From NCBI RefSeq assembly GCF_000227765.1, contig NZ_JH165159.1, forward strand, positions 598,823 through 662,822: 64,000 nt of DNA, in the 5' to 3' direction. Source of the stretch: Neisseria wadsworthii 9715. Lineage in GTDB: Bacteria > Pseudomonadota > Gammaproteobacteria > Burkholderiales > Neisseriaceae. Position 1 is the first letter of the stretch, and every line of letters begins with the position of its first letter. A program made the position numbers and the translations under genes. Below, one piece after another: positions 25,292 through 34,228 of the stretch. The notes under the pieces are model-generated. The model did not search any database and was not told where the DNA came from. It saw nothing but the letters and a program-made list of their open reading frames with translations.

Positions 25292-26023
25292 ATGCCCAGC
25301 GCGATTATTGTAGAAGATGAAATTTTGGCCGCAGAGCGTTTGCGTGTGTTGCTTGAGGAATGCCAAGTTGTATTGTTGAAAACATTCCATCATGCCCAAC
25401 CCGCTTTGGAATGGTTGAGTGTGCATGAGGTGGATATTGTTTTTGCAGACATCGGCTTGCCTGAGATGGACGGCTTGGAGTTTGCCGAGCGGATTAAGCG
25501 CGTTGCGAAAAAACAGCCTCATGTGATTTTCACAACGGCTTATGAAGAGCATGCGTTGCGTGCGTTTGAGCTGGCGGTGGCGGATTATCTGCTCAAGCCG
25601 ATCAAACTCAGCCGCTTGCAAACGGCTTTGGCGCGTGTGAGTGAAAAAGAAGAGGAAGAGGGCGGCGGATTTACGCATTTCAAAGTGTTTAGCCGCGACC
25701 GTATGGTGGAGATTCCTTGGCAGCAGGCGCGCTATTTATTGGCTGAGCATAAAACGGTATTTTTGTTTACGGGTGACGGTAAGAGCTATGATCTGCCGAA
25801 AACGCTGGTGCACTGGGAAGAAGTGTTGGGCGACAAGGTTATCCGTGTGCACCGCAATGCGCTGGTGTTCCGCCACACGCTGGATTGCCTGATCCGCTTG
25901 GATGATGACGATGATGAGGGTAATGCAAGCTGGGGGGCGCAAGTTTTGGATATACCCGACCCGCTGCCTATCAGCCGCCGACAGCTTTCTGCGATACGCC
26001 GTATTCTGCGTGATAACGGTTGA
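25292..26023 (+). CDS. LytTR-family response regulator (AlgR-like)
   Basis: The 243-residue protein has an N-terminal receiver domain with acidic pocket VEDE, phospho-acceptor Asp53 in FADIGLPEMDG, the Thr of FTTAYEEHA and Lys102 in DYLLKPI. A C-terminal LytTR DNA-binding domain follows (KVFSRDRMVEIPWQQARYLL ... VIRVHRNALVF). This arrangement is that of AlgR/LytR regulators. No histidine kinase gene is adjacent, so its partner is elsewhere or it is an orphan. ATG 25292 begins the receiver domain properly. A perfect FNR-type box 200 bases upstream raises the possibility of oxygen-dependent expression. Confidence 0.88.
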   Translation: MPSAIIVEDEILAAERLRVLLEECQVVLLKTFHHAQPALEWLSVHEVDIVFADIGLPEMDGLEFAERIKRVAKKQPHVIFTTAYEEHALRAFELAVADYLLKPIKLSRLQTALARVSEKEEEEGGGFTHFKVFSRDRMVEIPWQQARYLLAEHKTVFLFTGDGKSYDLPKTLVHWEEVLGDKVIRVHRNALVFRHTLDCLIRLDDDDDEGNASWGAQVLDIPDPLPISRRQLSAIRRILRDNG

Positions 26024-26037
26024 TTGAGAATGATTGG

Positions 26038-26068
26038 ATGCCTGTCTGAAATTTTTTCAGACAGGCAT
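26038..26068. terminator. Inverted TG-wadDUS terminator
   Basis: ATGCCTGTCTGAAA and its complement with a 3-base loop lie 14 bases after the response regulator gene. Confidence 0.75.
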
Positions 26069-26146
26069 TTTGTTTGAAATTGCAATGAATGATGGTTGAT
26101 TAAAGGGTACAATAACAAGTTGTTGTGTGCGATTGTGTCTGCGCCT

Positions 26147-27418
26147 ATGAATATCAGAAGTTTTTATACACGCTTATGGGACATTGCCCCGTTTTTTATC
26201 CGCCGCTATTTGAAAAAGCGGGGGCAGAAGAATGCTGCTTACTTGGCGCATTGGGGCGAGCGTTTCGGTGAACCTTATGTCAAACCTGTGAAAGGTGCAG
26301 TTTGGGTGCATGCCGTGTCGGTAGGGGAAACGAGGGCGGCGGAGCCGCTTTTGCAGGTTTTGCGCAAGCATTTTCCTGATTTGCCGATTCTGATGACGCA
26401 GATGACACCCACCGGCCGGGAAACCGCGCAAAAATTGCTGCCGGATGCGCAATGTCGTTATCTGCCTTATGACAAGCCGGCTTATATCCGGCAGTTTTTG
26501 AAAGAACACAAGCCGTGTTTCGGCATTTTGATGGAAACCGAAATCTGGCCGAATTTAATGCATGAGTGTGCTAAAGCCGGTGTGCCTTTGTTTTTGGCGA
26601 ATGCACGCCTGTCTGAAAAATCGCAGCGGGGTTATTTGAAAATCCGTTCGCTGGTTGAGCCTGCCATGCAGACGCTCAGCGGCTGCTATGCGCAAACGGC
26701 TGCCGATGCGGAGCGGCTGCATCTAATCGGGGCATCCAATGTGCACGTGTGCGGCAATTCCAAATACGATATTGCGCCGCCGCCTTCGGCCAAGCAAACT
26801 GCGTCGGCGTTTAAGGCGCGCATTGGCGAGCGGCCGGTCGTGGTGTGCGGCAGCACCCGGGTTTATAAAGAGCAGAACGAAGCGGAAATGCTGCTCAAGG
26901 CATGGCAAGGTTATCAGGGTGATGCGCTTTTGGTGTTGGTACCGCGCCATCCAGAGCGTTTCGACGAAGTGTATGAAACGGCGCGAGCATTAGGGTTTAA
27001 AACGCAAAAACGCAGCGACGGGCAGCCGGTGGCGCCGGATACGCAAGTGTGGGTGGGCGACAGTATGGGCGAGATGTTTGCTTATTATCTGTGCGCCGAT
27101 GTAGCATTTGTGGGCGGCAGCTTGGTGGATGCGGGTTGCCAGAATATTATCGAACCGATTGCCTGCAAAGTGCCCACTTTGTTCGGCGCATCTATTTATA
27201 ATTTTGCCGATACCTGCAAAGGCGCGGAAGCGGCGGGCGCAGCCAAACAGATATTCAGTGCGCAGGAATGGCATGCCGTGGTGAGCCGTTGGCTGCTGAA
27301 TGAAGAAGAGCGCAAAAGCTACGCTGATGCGGCTGAGGCCTTCGTGGGCAGGCACAGGGGCGCCAGCAGCAAAATGGCAGACTTGATTGCCGAGTCTATC
27401 AGGCGCCAAATCAGATAG
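26147..27418 (+). CDS. waaA: 3-deoxy-D-manno-octulosonic acid (KDO) transferase WaaA
   Basis: WaaA attaches KDO from CMP-KDO to lipid IVA at the inner membrane during lipooligosaccharide core assembly. The 423 residues show an N-terminal membrane-associated helix, then GERFGEP, VWVHAVSVGETRAAEPLL, ILMTQMTPTGRETA, the FGILMETEIWPNL acceptor-side motif, and in the C-terminal glycosyltransferase half VVCGSTRVYKEQNEAEML, LVPRHPERF and FVGGSLVDAGCQNIIEP. ATG 26147 aligns with the usual start; an upstream in-frame ATG at 26096 lacks a ribosome site. Monocistronic, flanked by repeats. Confidence 0.93.
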   Translation: MNIRSFYTRLWDIAPFFIRRYLKKRGQKNAAYLAHWGERFGEPYVKPVKGAVWVHAVSVGETRAAEPLLQVLRKHFPDLPILMTQMTPTGRETAQKLLPDAQCRYLPYDKPAYIRQFLKEHKPCFGILMETEIWPNLMHECAKAGVPLFLANARLSEKSQRGYLKIRSLVEPAMQTLSGCYAQTAADAERLHLIGASNVHVCGNSKYDIAPPPSAKQTASAFKARIGERPVVVCGSTRVYKEQNEAEMLLKAWQGYQGDALLVLVPRHPERFDEVYETARALGFKTQKRSDGQPVAPDTQVWVGDSMGEMFAYYLCADVAFVGGSLVDAGCQNIIEPIACKVPTLFGASIYNFADTCKGAEAAGAAKQIFSAQEWHAVVSRWLLNEEERKSYADAAEAFVGRHRGASSKMADLIAESIRRQIR

Positions 27419-27488
27419 TTAATTTATAGAATGGGATAATGTCACCTCTGTCTGAAAAAGTTGAATCCGCATGAAGGGTTCGGTTGTA

Positions 27489-27580
27489 TGTAGAGAATCA
27501 ACTTAAAAATAGTACACTCGTCATACTCGGGGCAAGCCCGAGTATGACGGTGTTGTTATTATGTAAGTTGGTTGACTATA
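27489..27580. repeat. Palindromic MITE-like repeat, full copy
   Basis: The 92-bp unit has ends TAGAGAATCAACTTAAAAATAG and TAAGTTGGTTGACTATA that mirror each other and resemble Correia termini. A central palindrome CGTCATACTCGGGGCAAGCCCGAGTATGACG lies between them (given here in two overlapping parts: CGTCATACTCGGGG and AAGCCCGAGTATGACG). Related copies lie at 31.1, 33.9, 34.8, 53.7, 56.1, 57.1, 61.3 and 63.9 kb. Confidence 0.7.
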
Positions 27581-27621
27581 GCTCAATGTTTTCAGACAGG
27601 CATTTTGAGTGCTTATAATTT

Positions 27622-29784
27622 ATGAGGTTAATGGTTAAAACGCCGCCGGTAAACGCCAAAGTGATTGCCACGTTGCCGGTTTTTTTGAGCGTGTGCGTCG
27701 CCGCGCTGGCAATACGTTATTTTAATCTAAGTATAGAAGCGATTCCGCTGGTACTCGGTGTGATTGCGGGCGGGCTGGTGGATTTGGATAACCGGCTCAC
27801 AGGCCGCATCAAAAATATTTTCATCACACTTTTGGCGTTTACCGTGTCCACGCTGGCCACGCAGCTTTCCGTGGGCAAGCCGTGGGCGCTGGTGCCGGTG
27901 ATGACGCTCTTGGCGTTTTCGTTCACCTTTATCGGCGCGGCAGGTGTGCGCTACCGCACGATTGCATTCGGCACGCTGGCGGTGGCGGTTTATACCTTGC
28001 TCACTTACGAACCGGAGCAGCCGCTTTATATTAATTCGCTGATGATTCTGATCGGCACGCTGCTGTATAGCGGCATGACGCTGCTTTGCCATGTGGTGTT
28101 CCCACACCGCCCCGTTCAGGAAAATATGGCTGCTGCGTATTCCGCGCTGGCGGATTATCTGGACGGTAAAGCCGATTTTTTCGACCCCGACGAAGTGTGG
28201 CAGATTGAGCAGAAGCAAATCCGGCTGGCGATGAAAAACAGCCGCGTGATTCAGGCGTTTAACCAATGCCGTAGCGCGTTGTTTTATCGTATGCGCGGCC
28301 AGCACCGCCATCCGCGCACCAGCCGCATGCTGCGTTATTATTTTGCTGCGCAGGATATTCACGAACGCGCCAGCTCCAGCCATGTTCAGTATCAGGAGAT
28401 GGCCGAAAAGCTGAAAAACAGCGACTTGATTTTCCGCTTTCAGCGCTTGCTCGAATTGCAGGCGCAAGCGTGCCGCGATGTGGCTGCCGCTCTGCGCAAT
28501 AATACTGCTTATACTTACGACGAACGTTTGGCACGCTCCGCAAAAGGCCTGACGCAATCGCTGCAATATTACGCGGCAAGTCACGAGGAAAGCGAAGTGC
28601 ATCCTTTGCAAAGGCTGGCGGCCAACCTCAACGGTGTGAACCTCCAGCTCGGCAATCTGGAAAACAATCCCGAGCAGGAGCAGAGCGGCGATGCCACCCG
28701 AATCGCGCACCACGAAACCAGCGGGTTGCGCAATATTCTGAAGGCTTTATCCGGTCAGTTTAATTTGGAATCGGCTACGTTCCGCCATGCCGTACGCATG
28801 GCACTGATTACGCTGGTGTGCTGCGCTTTGGTGGAAATTACTCATTTGCATTTGGGCTATTGGGTGTTGCTGACTGCCGTATTCGTGTGCCAGCCCAACT
28901 ATTCGGCCACGCAAAAGCGGCTCAAGCAGCGCATTATCGGCACGCTGGCGGGCGTGTTGATAGGTTCCGTGCTGCCTTATTTCACGCCTTCGCTGGAAAC
29001 CAAACTGATTGTGGTGGTGGTATCGACCACGCTGTTTTATTTCTTCCGCACCAATAAATACAGCTATTCCACCTTTTTTATCACCATACAGGCGCTTACC
29101 AGCTTTTCGATTGCCGGCTTCGATACGGTTAGCGCGATTCCCTGGCGGATGGTCGATACCGTTATCGGCTCAATGCTGGCTTGGGCCGCCGTGTCCTACC
29201 TCTGGCCGGACTGGCACTATTTGGCTTTGAACAAAACCGGCGTGCAGGCGGTGAACGGGAATGCCGGCTATCTGAAAAGCATTTTGGAGCAGCTGAAAAA
29301 CGGCGGCGGCGACCATGTGCTCTACCGCAGCGCCCGCCGCAACGCGCACGAGCGCGCGGCCGCTTTGTCGAGCACTTTGTCGGATATGTCGGGCGAGCCG
29401 GAAAAATACGGCGATTGTTTGCAGCAAGGTTTCAGCCTGTTGAAAATCAACTATTCGCTGATCGGCTATATTTCCGCGCTGGGGGCTTACCGCAACCAAA
29501 TCCATAAAAACGAAACCGACCAGGCTTTTCTCGGCGTTTTTTTCGAAGCAGCAGACATGCTGGCCGATACGCTGGAGCGCATCAGCGATTTGCAGCCGGA
29601 GGATTTTGCCGCGCGCATGGAGGCCATCCGCAGCCGGCTGGATGTTTTGCACAATATCGAATACCACGACGAACAAAGCAATGTTTTGTGGCAGCAGCTT
29701 GTGATGATTACCAACCTGCTCGAACCTTGTTATCGGGCCTTGAGCCGGGTTGAAGAAGAATTTTCCGAGCAGGCCGCTGCGTGA
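27622..29784 (+). CDS. yccS: YccS/YhfK-family integral membrane protein (FUSC family)
   Basis: This 720-residue protein has two hydrophobic blocks (about residues 12-160 and 390-540), each with several membrane helices, and soluble helical regions after each. That is the duplicated layout of the FUSC/YccS family, relatives of aromatic-acid exporters. Motifs include IEAIPLVLGVIAGGLVDLDN in the first block and YWVLLTAVFVCQPNYSATQK in the second, the latter typical of the family. Transport substrate is unknown. ATG 27622 or ATG 27631 may be used; GAGG lies just before the second. A DUS lies directly upstream. Confidence 0.87.
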   Translation: MRLMVKTPPVNAKVIATLPVFLSVCVAALAIRYFNLSIEAIPLVLGVIAGGLVDLDNRLTGRIKNIFITLLAFTVSTLATQLSVGKPWALVPVMTLLAFSFTFIGAAGVRYRTIAFGTLAVAVYTLLTYEPEQPLYINSLMILIGTLLYSGMTLLCHVVFPHRPVQENMAAAYSALADYLDGKADFFDPDEVWQIEQKQIRLAMKNSRVIQAFNQCRSALFYRMRGQHRHPRTSRMLRYYFAAQDIHERASSSHVQYQEMAEKLKNSDLIFRFQRLLELQAQACRDVAAALRNNTAYTYDERLARSAKGLTQSLQYYAASHEESEVHPLQRLAANLNGVNLQLGNLENNPEQEQSGDATRIAHHETSGLRNILKALSGQFNLESATFRHAVRMALITLVCCALVEITHLHLGYWVLLTAVFVCQPNYSATQKRLKQRIIGTLAGVLIGSVLPYFTPSLETKLIVVVVSTTLFYFFRTNKYSYSTFFITIQALTSFSIAGFDTVSAIPWRMVDTVIGSMLAWAAVSYLWPDWHYLALNKTGVQAVNGNAGYLKSILEQLKNGGGDHVLYRSARRNAHERAAALSSTLSDMSGEPEKYGDCLQQGFSLLKINYSLIGYISALGAYRNQIHKNETDQAFLGVFFEAADMLADTLERISDLQPEDFAARMEAIRSRLDVLHNIEYHDEQSNVLWQQLVMITNLLEPCYRALSRVEEEFSEQAAA

Positions 29785-29787
29785 ACA

Positions 29788-29830
29788 CGATGCCTGTCTG
29801 AAAAGCTTTCCTGTTTTCAGACAGGCATCG
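29788..29830. terminator. Inverted TG-wadDUS terminator
   Basis: CGATGCCTGTCTGAAAA and its complement form a 17-bp stem four bases after the yccS stop. A further single reversed DUS lies at about 29886. The rest of the gap to moaA is featureless. Confidence 0.75.
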
Positions 29831-30049
29831 TTATGGCCCGCCCCGCGTTAGGCCGCATATCCTTATAAGCGCCACCGGCATCATCTTTCAGACAGGCATT
29901 GCCATACACCGAAATAACTAGGCACTAAATACAAGGCAGCATCAACAATCTTTGCAAACCAGCTTAGAATCAAACATATAACCGACCAACAGCCGGCAGA
30001 GCCGATGTTGCCTCTTTCCGCCACAGCCAACCCACCAAGCGAGCATGCC

Positions 30050-31024
30050 ATGTTAACCGACGCATTCGGCCGCACCGTAGATTACCTGCGCATATCCGTA
30101 ACCGACCGTTGCGATTTGCGCTGCACCTACTGCCTGCCTAAAGGCTTCAAAGGTTTCGCCGTTCCCCAAGAATGGCTGACCATCGAAGAAATAGGCCGCG
30201 TAGCCGCCGCGTTTGCCCGGCTGGGCACCAAGCGCTTCCGCTTAACCGGCGGCGAACCCTTGCTGCGCAAAGGTCTAACCGACTTGGCGGCCGGGATTAA
30301 CCGCCAAAGCGGCGTGGAAGATATTTCGCTCACCACCAACGGCACGCAGCTTCACAAACACGCGCACGCGCTGCGCCAAGCCGGCGTGCGCCGTCTCAAT
30401 ATCAGCCTCGACAGCCTGCGCCGCGACTGTGTGCAAAGCATCACCGGCACCGATTGCCTGCCGCAAGTGCTCGAAGGCATCAAAGCCGCCAAAGCAGAAG
30501 GCTTCGAGCGCATCAAAATCAACATGGTGCCGCTGCAAGGCATCAACGACCGCGATTTGGACGACATGGTCGCGTTCTGCATCGAACACGGTTTCATCCT
30601 CAACCTGATTGAAGCCATGCCCATGGGCGAAACCGGGCAGGCGCAGGCCAAAGTGAGCCTCCAGCCCGTGTTGGCCGATTTGCAGCGGCGGTTTGACTTA
30701 GTACCGTTCGAAGGCAAAATCGGCGGCGGCCCGGCCCGTTATTGGCAAAGCCGCAGCGGCGGTTTCACCCTCGGCCTGATTACTCCGATGAGCCAGCATT
30801 TCTGCGCCACCTGCAACCGCGTGCGCCTTTCCGCCACCGGCAATATCCATTTGTGTCTGGGGCAGGAAGACAAAGTCGCTCTGCGCCCGATGCTGCGCGA
30901 AGGCTGCACCGATGCCGAATTGGAGCAAACCATACGCGATGCGGTGATGAAAAAGCCGGAGAAACACGAGTTTGTAGAAAACCCGAAAAAAATCATCCGC
31001 GTGATGGCGCTGACCGGCGGCTAG
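30050..31024 (+). CDS. moaA: GTP 3',8-cyclase MoaA
   Basis: MoaA is the radical-SAM enzyme that with MoaC converts GTP to cyclic pyranopterin monophosphate in molybdenum cofactor synthesis. The N-terminal cluster motif CDLRCTYC and the SAM-binding FRLTGGEPLLR are present. The second cluster motif near the C-terminus is CATCNRVRLSATGNIHLC, and the chain ends in the essential Gly-Gly (ALTGG). ATG 30050 places the protein start just before the conserved DAFGRTVDYLRISVTDRC; a longer frame from 30005 lacks conservation. No other moa genes are nearby. Confidence 0.95.
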   Translation: MLTDAFGRTVDYLRISVTDRCDLRCTYCLPKGFKGFAVPQEWLTIEEIGRVAAAFARLGTKRFRLTGGEPLLRKGLTDLAAGINRQSGVEDISLTTNGTQLHKHAHALRQAGVRRLNISLDSLRRDCVQSITGTDCLPQVLEGIKAAKAEGFERIKINMVPLQGINDRDLDDMVAFCIEHGFILNLIEAMPMGETGQAQAKVSLQPVLADLQRRFDLVPFEGKIGGGPARYWQSRSGGFTLGLITPMSQHFCATCNRVRLSATGNIHLCLGQEDKVALRPMLREGCTDAELEQTIRDAVMKKPEKHEFVENPKKIIRVMALTGG

Positions 31025-31037
31025 AGCTTCCATGATT

Positions 31038-31084
31038 AAACACATGCCTGTCTGAAAAACCGGTTTTCAGACAGGCATGTGTTT
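31038..31084. terminator. Inverted TG-wadDUS terminator
   Basis: AAACACATGCCTGTCTGAAAA pairs with its complement over 21 bp around AACCG, soon after the moaA stop. Confidence 0.75.
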
Positions 31085-31087
31085 ATC

Positions 31088-31143
31088 GTTAATCCACTTA
31101 CATAATAACGATGGCGTCATACTTTTAAGTTGATTCACTCCAT
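31088..31143. repeat. Internally deleted copy of the MITE-like repeat
   Basis: TTAATCCACTTACATAATAAC and TTTTAAGTTGATTCACT are the two ends of the repeat seen complete at 27489-27580. Only GGCGTCATAC remains of the core palindrome, so one arm has been lost. Confidence 0.55.
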
Positions 31144-31387
31144 ATGGGGGTGCTCTGGTTTTGCATGGAATGCACCCCGGCGTATTGTGTACCAACCCGA
31201 TGGCCGCGCCACCATGAAGCGCAAGCTTAAAATAAAGCAAAACCAAGAATTCCTTATTCCGCCAAGCAGTTGGCATTGCAATGCCTGTCTGAATCTTTTT
31301 CAGACAGGCATACACCATTTGCAATCATTTGCATGTCAATATGAATTATTTTAATATAGGCCTCCGTTTATGCCTGTCTGAAAAGCT
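31144..31387. other. metR upstream region with a DUS hairpin and a single DUS
   Basis: An inverted DUS pair lies at 31281-31311 and a single DUS at 31370-31384 ends three bases before the metR ATG. Between them is AT-rich sequence that may hold the metR promoter, but no clear boxes stand out. No gene is supported here. Confidence 0.5.
31281..31311. terminator. Inverted TG-wadDUS pair
   Basis: ATGCCTGTCTGAA and TTTCAGACAGGCAT form a stem with a 4-base T-rich loop. No gene reads directly into it, so the terminator role is uncertain. Confidence 0.5.
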
Positions 31388-32341
31388 ATGGAATCCATTA
31401 TCGAATTGCGCCACCTCAAAACCCTGCTGGCTTTGGAAGAAACCGGCAGCGTGTCTCTGGCGGCCAAGCGCGTGTTTTTAACGCAGTCGGCGCTGTCGCA
31501 CCAAATCAGGGCGCTGGAAAATTATTATGAAACGCCGCTGTTCGAGCGCAAGTCCAGCCCGCTGCGCTTCACGCCGGCGGGCGAACGGCTGCTGAAACTG
31601 GCGCGCGACCTGCTGCCGCAAGTGGCCGCGGCAGAGCGCGATATGGCGCAGATTATCGAAGGCGAAGCGGGCGAATTGCGGCTGGCGGTGGAATGCCATA
31701 CCTGTTTCGACTGGCTGATGCCCGCGATGGGCGTGTTCCGCCCCTTGTGGCCGCAGGTGGAATTGGATATCGTGTCGGGTTTTCAGGCCGATCCGGTGGG
31801 GCTTTTGCTCACGCACCGCGCCGATTTGGCCATTGTTTCGGAAGCCGTGCCGCAAACCGGCATTGCCTACCGGCCTTTGTTTGCCTACGAAATGGTGGGC
31901 ATTTGTGCGCCCGACCATCCTTTGGCGGAGAAAGAAGTGTGGGAAGCGCAAGATTGGGCGGACGAAACGTTGATTACTTATCCCGTGCCCGATGATATGC
32001 TGGATTTACTGCGCAAAGTGCTGCTGCCCGAAGGCATCAACCCGCCGCGCCGCCACAGCGAACTCACGATTGCCATTGTGCAATTGGTGGCAAGCCGCCG
32101 CGGGATTGCCGCGCTGCCTTATTGGACGGTGATGCCGTATCTGGAAAAAGGCTATGTGATTTCGCGCAAAATCACCCGAAAAGGTCTGCAAAGCGAGCTT
32201 TATGCCGCCATCCGTTCGGAAGACGCGGGCAAAAGCTACTTGGAAAACTTCTGCCGGATTGTGCGCGATAAAGGCTTTGCCGACCTGCCGGGGCTCAGCG
32301 TGCTGGAAATGGCCGAATGGCCGGAGCAATCCGCTTCATGA
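31388..32341 (+). CDS. metR: MetR, LysR-type regulator of methionine synthesis
   Basis: The 317-residue LysR-family protein has an N-terminal HTH (LRHLKTLLALEETGSVSLAA, LTQSALSHQIRALE) and an effector domain. In that domain, AVECHTCFDWLMPAM and LLTHRADLAIVSE are characteristic of MetR, which senses homocysteine and activates metE and other met genes. metE is in this window (61436-63718) but 29 kb away, so the usual divergent metR-metE arrangement is absent. A DUS ends three bases before the ATG, leaving little room for a conventional ribosome site. The stop overlaps the next gene by ATGA. Confidence 0.9.
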   Translation: MESIIELRHLKTLLALEETGSVSLAAKRVFLTQSALSHQIRALENYYETPLFERKSSPLRFTPAGERLLKLARDLLPQVAAAERDMAQIIEGEAGELRLAVECHTCFDWLMPAMGVFRPLWPQVELDIVSGFQADPVGLLLTHRADLAIVSEAVPQTGIAYRPLFAYEMVGICAPDHPLAEKEVWEAQDWADETLITYPVPDDMLDLLRKVLLPEGINPPRRHSELTIAIVQLVASRRGIAALPYWTVMPYLEKGYVISRKITRKGLQSELYAAIRSEDAGKSYLENFCRIVRDKGFADLPGLSVLEMAEWPEQSAS

Positions 32342-32703
32342 GGCTGTGGCATCAGGATTTGATTGAAAAGCTGCCCCGCGCCCAATTGCTGGGGCAGCAC
32401 AGGGAATGCGCGGCTTTGCGCGGCGGCGGCTGGGGCAAGCCGCATGCCACGGTGAATTATGTGTTTGCGCATTCCCCTTATTTGCTGTTTCTCTATCACG
32501 AATTGGTGATGCGGGAAATGCTGCGGCGCGGCTACCAACCCGACGGGCGCTGGTTCGATCCGCTGTATCGGGGCAAAACCGAAGCGGCTTATGCCGAACT
32601 GGCGCCGGTGCCGCCGCAAACGCCGCTGTATCCCGAGCACGACGATGCCTATATGGCGGAATGTTTGGATAATTTGCGCGGCAAAAACATTATTTTGGAA
32701 TGA
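32338..32703 (+). CDS. Pyr_excise / TIGR02328-type protein (pyrimidine dimer glycosylase-like)
   Basis: The 121-residue product begins MRLWHQDLIEKLPRAQLLGQ and continues HRECAALRGGGWGKPHATVN, the hallmark of a small family related to T4 endonuclease V-type pyrimidine-dimer DNA glycosylases (PF03013). The N-terminal residues after Met removal, Arg and nearby Glu/His, correspond to the region that holds the active site in that family, though activity of this subgroup is unproven. It overlaps metR by ATGA and thiO's upstream frame by ATGA, so it sits in a tight three-gene string. Confidence 0.8.
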   Translation: MRLWHQDLIEKLPRAQLLGQHRECAALRGGGWGKPHATVNYVFAHSPYLLFLYHELVMREMLRRGYQPDGRWFDPLYRGKTEAAYAELAPVPPQTPLYPEHDDAYMAECLDNLRGKNIILE

Positions 32704-32714
32704 GGTTGTTTGAC

Positions 32715-33872
32715 ATGAAAACAGAATCGCCCGACCTTCGGCACAAAGGGGGCGCAATGGTGGCCGTATTGGGCGGCGGGCTGGTAGGCCGCTTAACGGC
32801 TTGGCAGCTGATGCAGCATGGCATTAAGGCGGATGTATTCGACAAAGGCCCGCGCGAAGGCAGCGATGCCGCGGCGTTTGTGGCGGCCGCCATGCTGGCG
32901 CCTTCGGCGGAATCGGTGGAAGCCACGCCTTTGGTGGTGGCGTTGGGCAGGCAGAGCATTCCCTTGTGGCGCGATATTTTAAGCCGTTTGGATAAGCCCG
33001 TGTTTATGCAGCAAAACGGCAGCCTGATTGTGTGGCACCCGCAGGATAAGCCGCTGGCGGTTCAGTTTGAGCAGCATTTGCACCGCGCCGCAGGCGATGT
33101 GGCGCAGCATTGGCAGCGTGCAGACATTGCCGCACACGAGCCGCAGCTTGCCCCGCGTTTTCAGACAGGCATTTATCTGCCCGAAGAAGGGCAGCTCGAC
33201 GGGCGCCAGGTGCTGCTGGCTTTGGCCGACTCGCTGGAGCAGCAGCTTGCCTGCCATTGGCACACGGAAACCGATGTGGAAACCTTGCGGCAAAGCTACC
33301 AATGGGTAATCGACTGCCGCGGTTTCGGCGCGCAAAGCGTGTGGAACCGTGCTGCCGCGCCTTCGCCCAGCAGGCTGCGCGGCATCCGCGGCGAAGTGGC
33401 GCGGGTGTATGCGCCGGAAATTTCGCTCAACCGCCCCGTGCGGCTGCTGCATCCGCGTTATCCGCTTTATATCGCGCCGAAAGAGCAGCATGTGTTTGTG
33501 ATCGGTGCCACCCAAATTGAAAGCGAAAGCCGTGCGCCGGTGAGCGTGCGCTCGGGTTTGGAATTGTTGTCGGCGCTGTATGCCGTGCATCCGGCGTTTG
33601 GCGAGGCGCAAGTGTTGGAAATAGCGGTAGGCTTGCGGCCGACTTTAAACCACCATAATCCCGAAATCCGTTTCAGCCGCGAAACGCGCGTGATGGAAGT
33701 GAACGGTTTGTTCCGCCACGGTTTTATGATTGCGCCGGCGGTAACCGGAGCGGCGGTGCGGCTGGCTTTGGCTTTGATGGACGGGCAGCAGCCCTTGCCG
33801 CAGGATGCCGAAACCGCGTTGCCTTATATTGAAATGCCCGGTCAAGCCGCCATGTATAGCGAATCAACTTAA
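32715..33872 (+). CDS. thiO: ThiO, FAD-dependent glycine oxidase-type enzyme
   Basis: ThiO oxidises glycine to the dehydroglycine used by ThiG to build the thiazole of thiamine. It shows the N-terminal dinucleotide motif VAVLGGGLVGRLTAWQL and the DAAO-family pattern with AAAMLAPSAES, GRQSIPLWRDIL and the late VEVNGLFRHGFMIAPAVTGA-like segment near the flavin. ATG 32715 has GAGG nine bases upstream. ATG 32700 and ATG 32757 (preceded by AAGGGGG and abutting the Rossmann motif) are alternatives. The last residues (MYSEST) are encoded by the start of a MITE-like repeat that also supplies the stop, so the original C-terminus has been replaced. Confidence 0.88.
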   Translation: MKTESPDLRHKGGAMVAVLGGGLVGRLTAWQLMQHGIKADVFDKGPREGSDAAAFVAAAMLAPSAESVEATPLVVALGRQSIPLWRDILSRLDKPVFMQQNGSLIVWHPQDKPLAVQFEQHLHRAAGDVAQHWQRADIAAHEPQLAPRFQTGIYLPEEGQLDGRQVLLALADSLEQQLACHWHTETDVETLRQSYQWVIDCRGFGAQSVWNRAAAPSPSRLRGIRGEVARVYAPEISLNRPVRLLHPRYPLYIAPKEQHVFVIGATQIESESRAPVSVRSGLELLSALYAVHPAFGEAQVLEIAVGLRPTLNHHNPEIRFSRETRVMEVNGLFRHGFMIAPAVTGAAVRLALALMDGQQPLPQDAETALPYIEMPGQAAMYSEST

Positions 33873-33913
33873 GAGTATGATGCTATCGTTATTATGTGAG
33901 CGGATTGCTATAT
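33855..33913. repeat. Deleted copy of the MITE-like repeat overlapping the thiO end
   Basis: TATAGCGAATCAACTTAA and GTGAGCGGATTGCTATA are the termini. Between them only GAGTATGATG and ATCGTTATTAT remain, the core palindrome being lost. It begins 18 bases before the thiO stop. Confidence 0.55.
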
Positions 33914-34010
33914 GTTTAAGCGGTTGTAAGGGTCTGACGGGAAACCGTTTCAGACAGGCATTCTGATTTCATCCGGAGCATTGCGCTCCAATCAATTCCG
34001 AGAGGTGGTT

Positions 34011-34205
34011 ATGAAGATTATTTTAAACGGCGACGCCGTTGAATTGGACGGGCAGACGGTGGCCGATTTAATCGCACAAACCGAGCCGGCCAAGCCGTTT
34101 GCCGTGGCGGTGAACACAGGCTTTGTGCCGAAAGGCCGTTATGCCGAAACGGTGTTGAACGAAGGCGACAAAGTCGATATCGTCAAACCCGTAGTGGGCG
34201 GCTGA
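34011..34205 (+). CDS. thiS: ThiS, sulfur carrier protein
   Basis: The 64-residue ubiquitin-like protein ends in the Gly-Gly that is adenylated and thiocarboxylated to donate sulfur to ThiG. The body has the ThiS pattern MKIILNGDAVELDGQTVADL, PFAVAVNTGFVPKGRY and EGDKVDIVKPVVGG. ATG 34011 has GAGGTGG directly upstream. It lies between thiO and thiG, as in Neisseria, but separated from thiG by yciA and a repeat. Confidence 0.93.
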   Translation: MKIILNGDAVELDGQTVADLIAQTEPAKPFAVAVNTGFVPKGRYAETVLNEGDKVDIVKPVVGG

Positions 34206-34228
34206 TGCCTGTCTGAAAAGGAGTGGAG

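Noticed and set aside
27727..28713. 328-codon frame antisense to yccS
   Set aside because: It lies entirely within a well-supported membrane protein gene, has no ribosome site and its product resembles no family.
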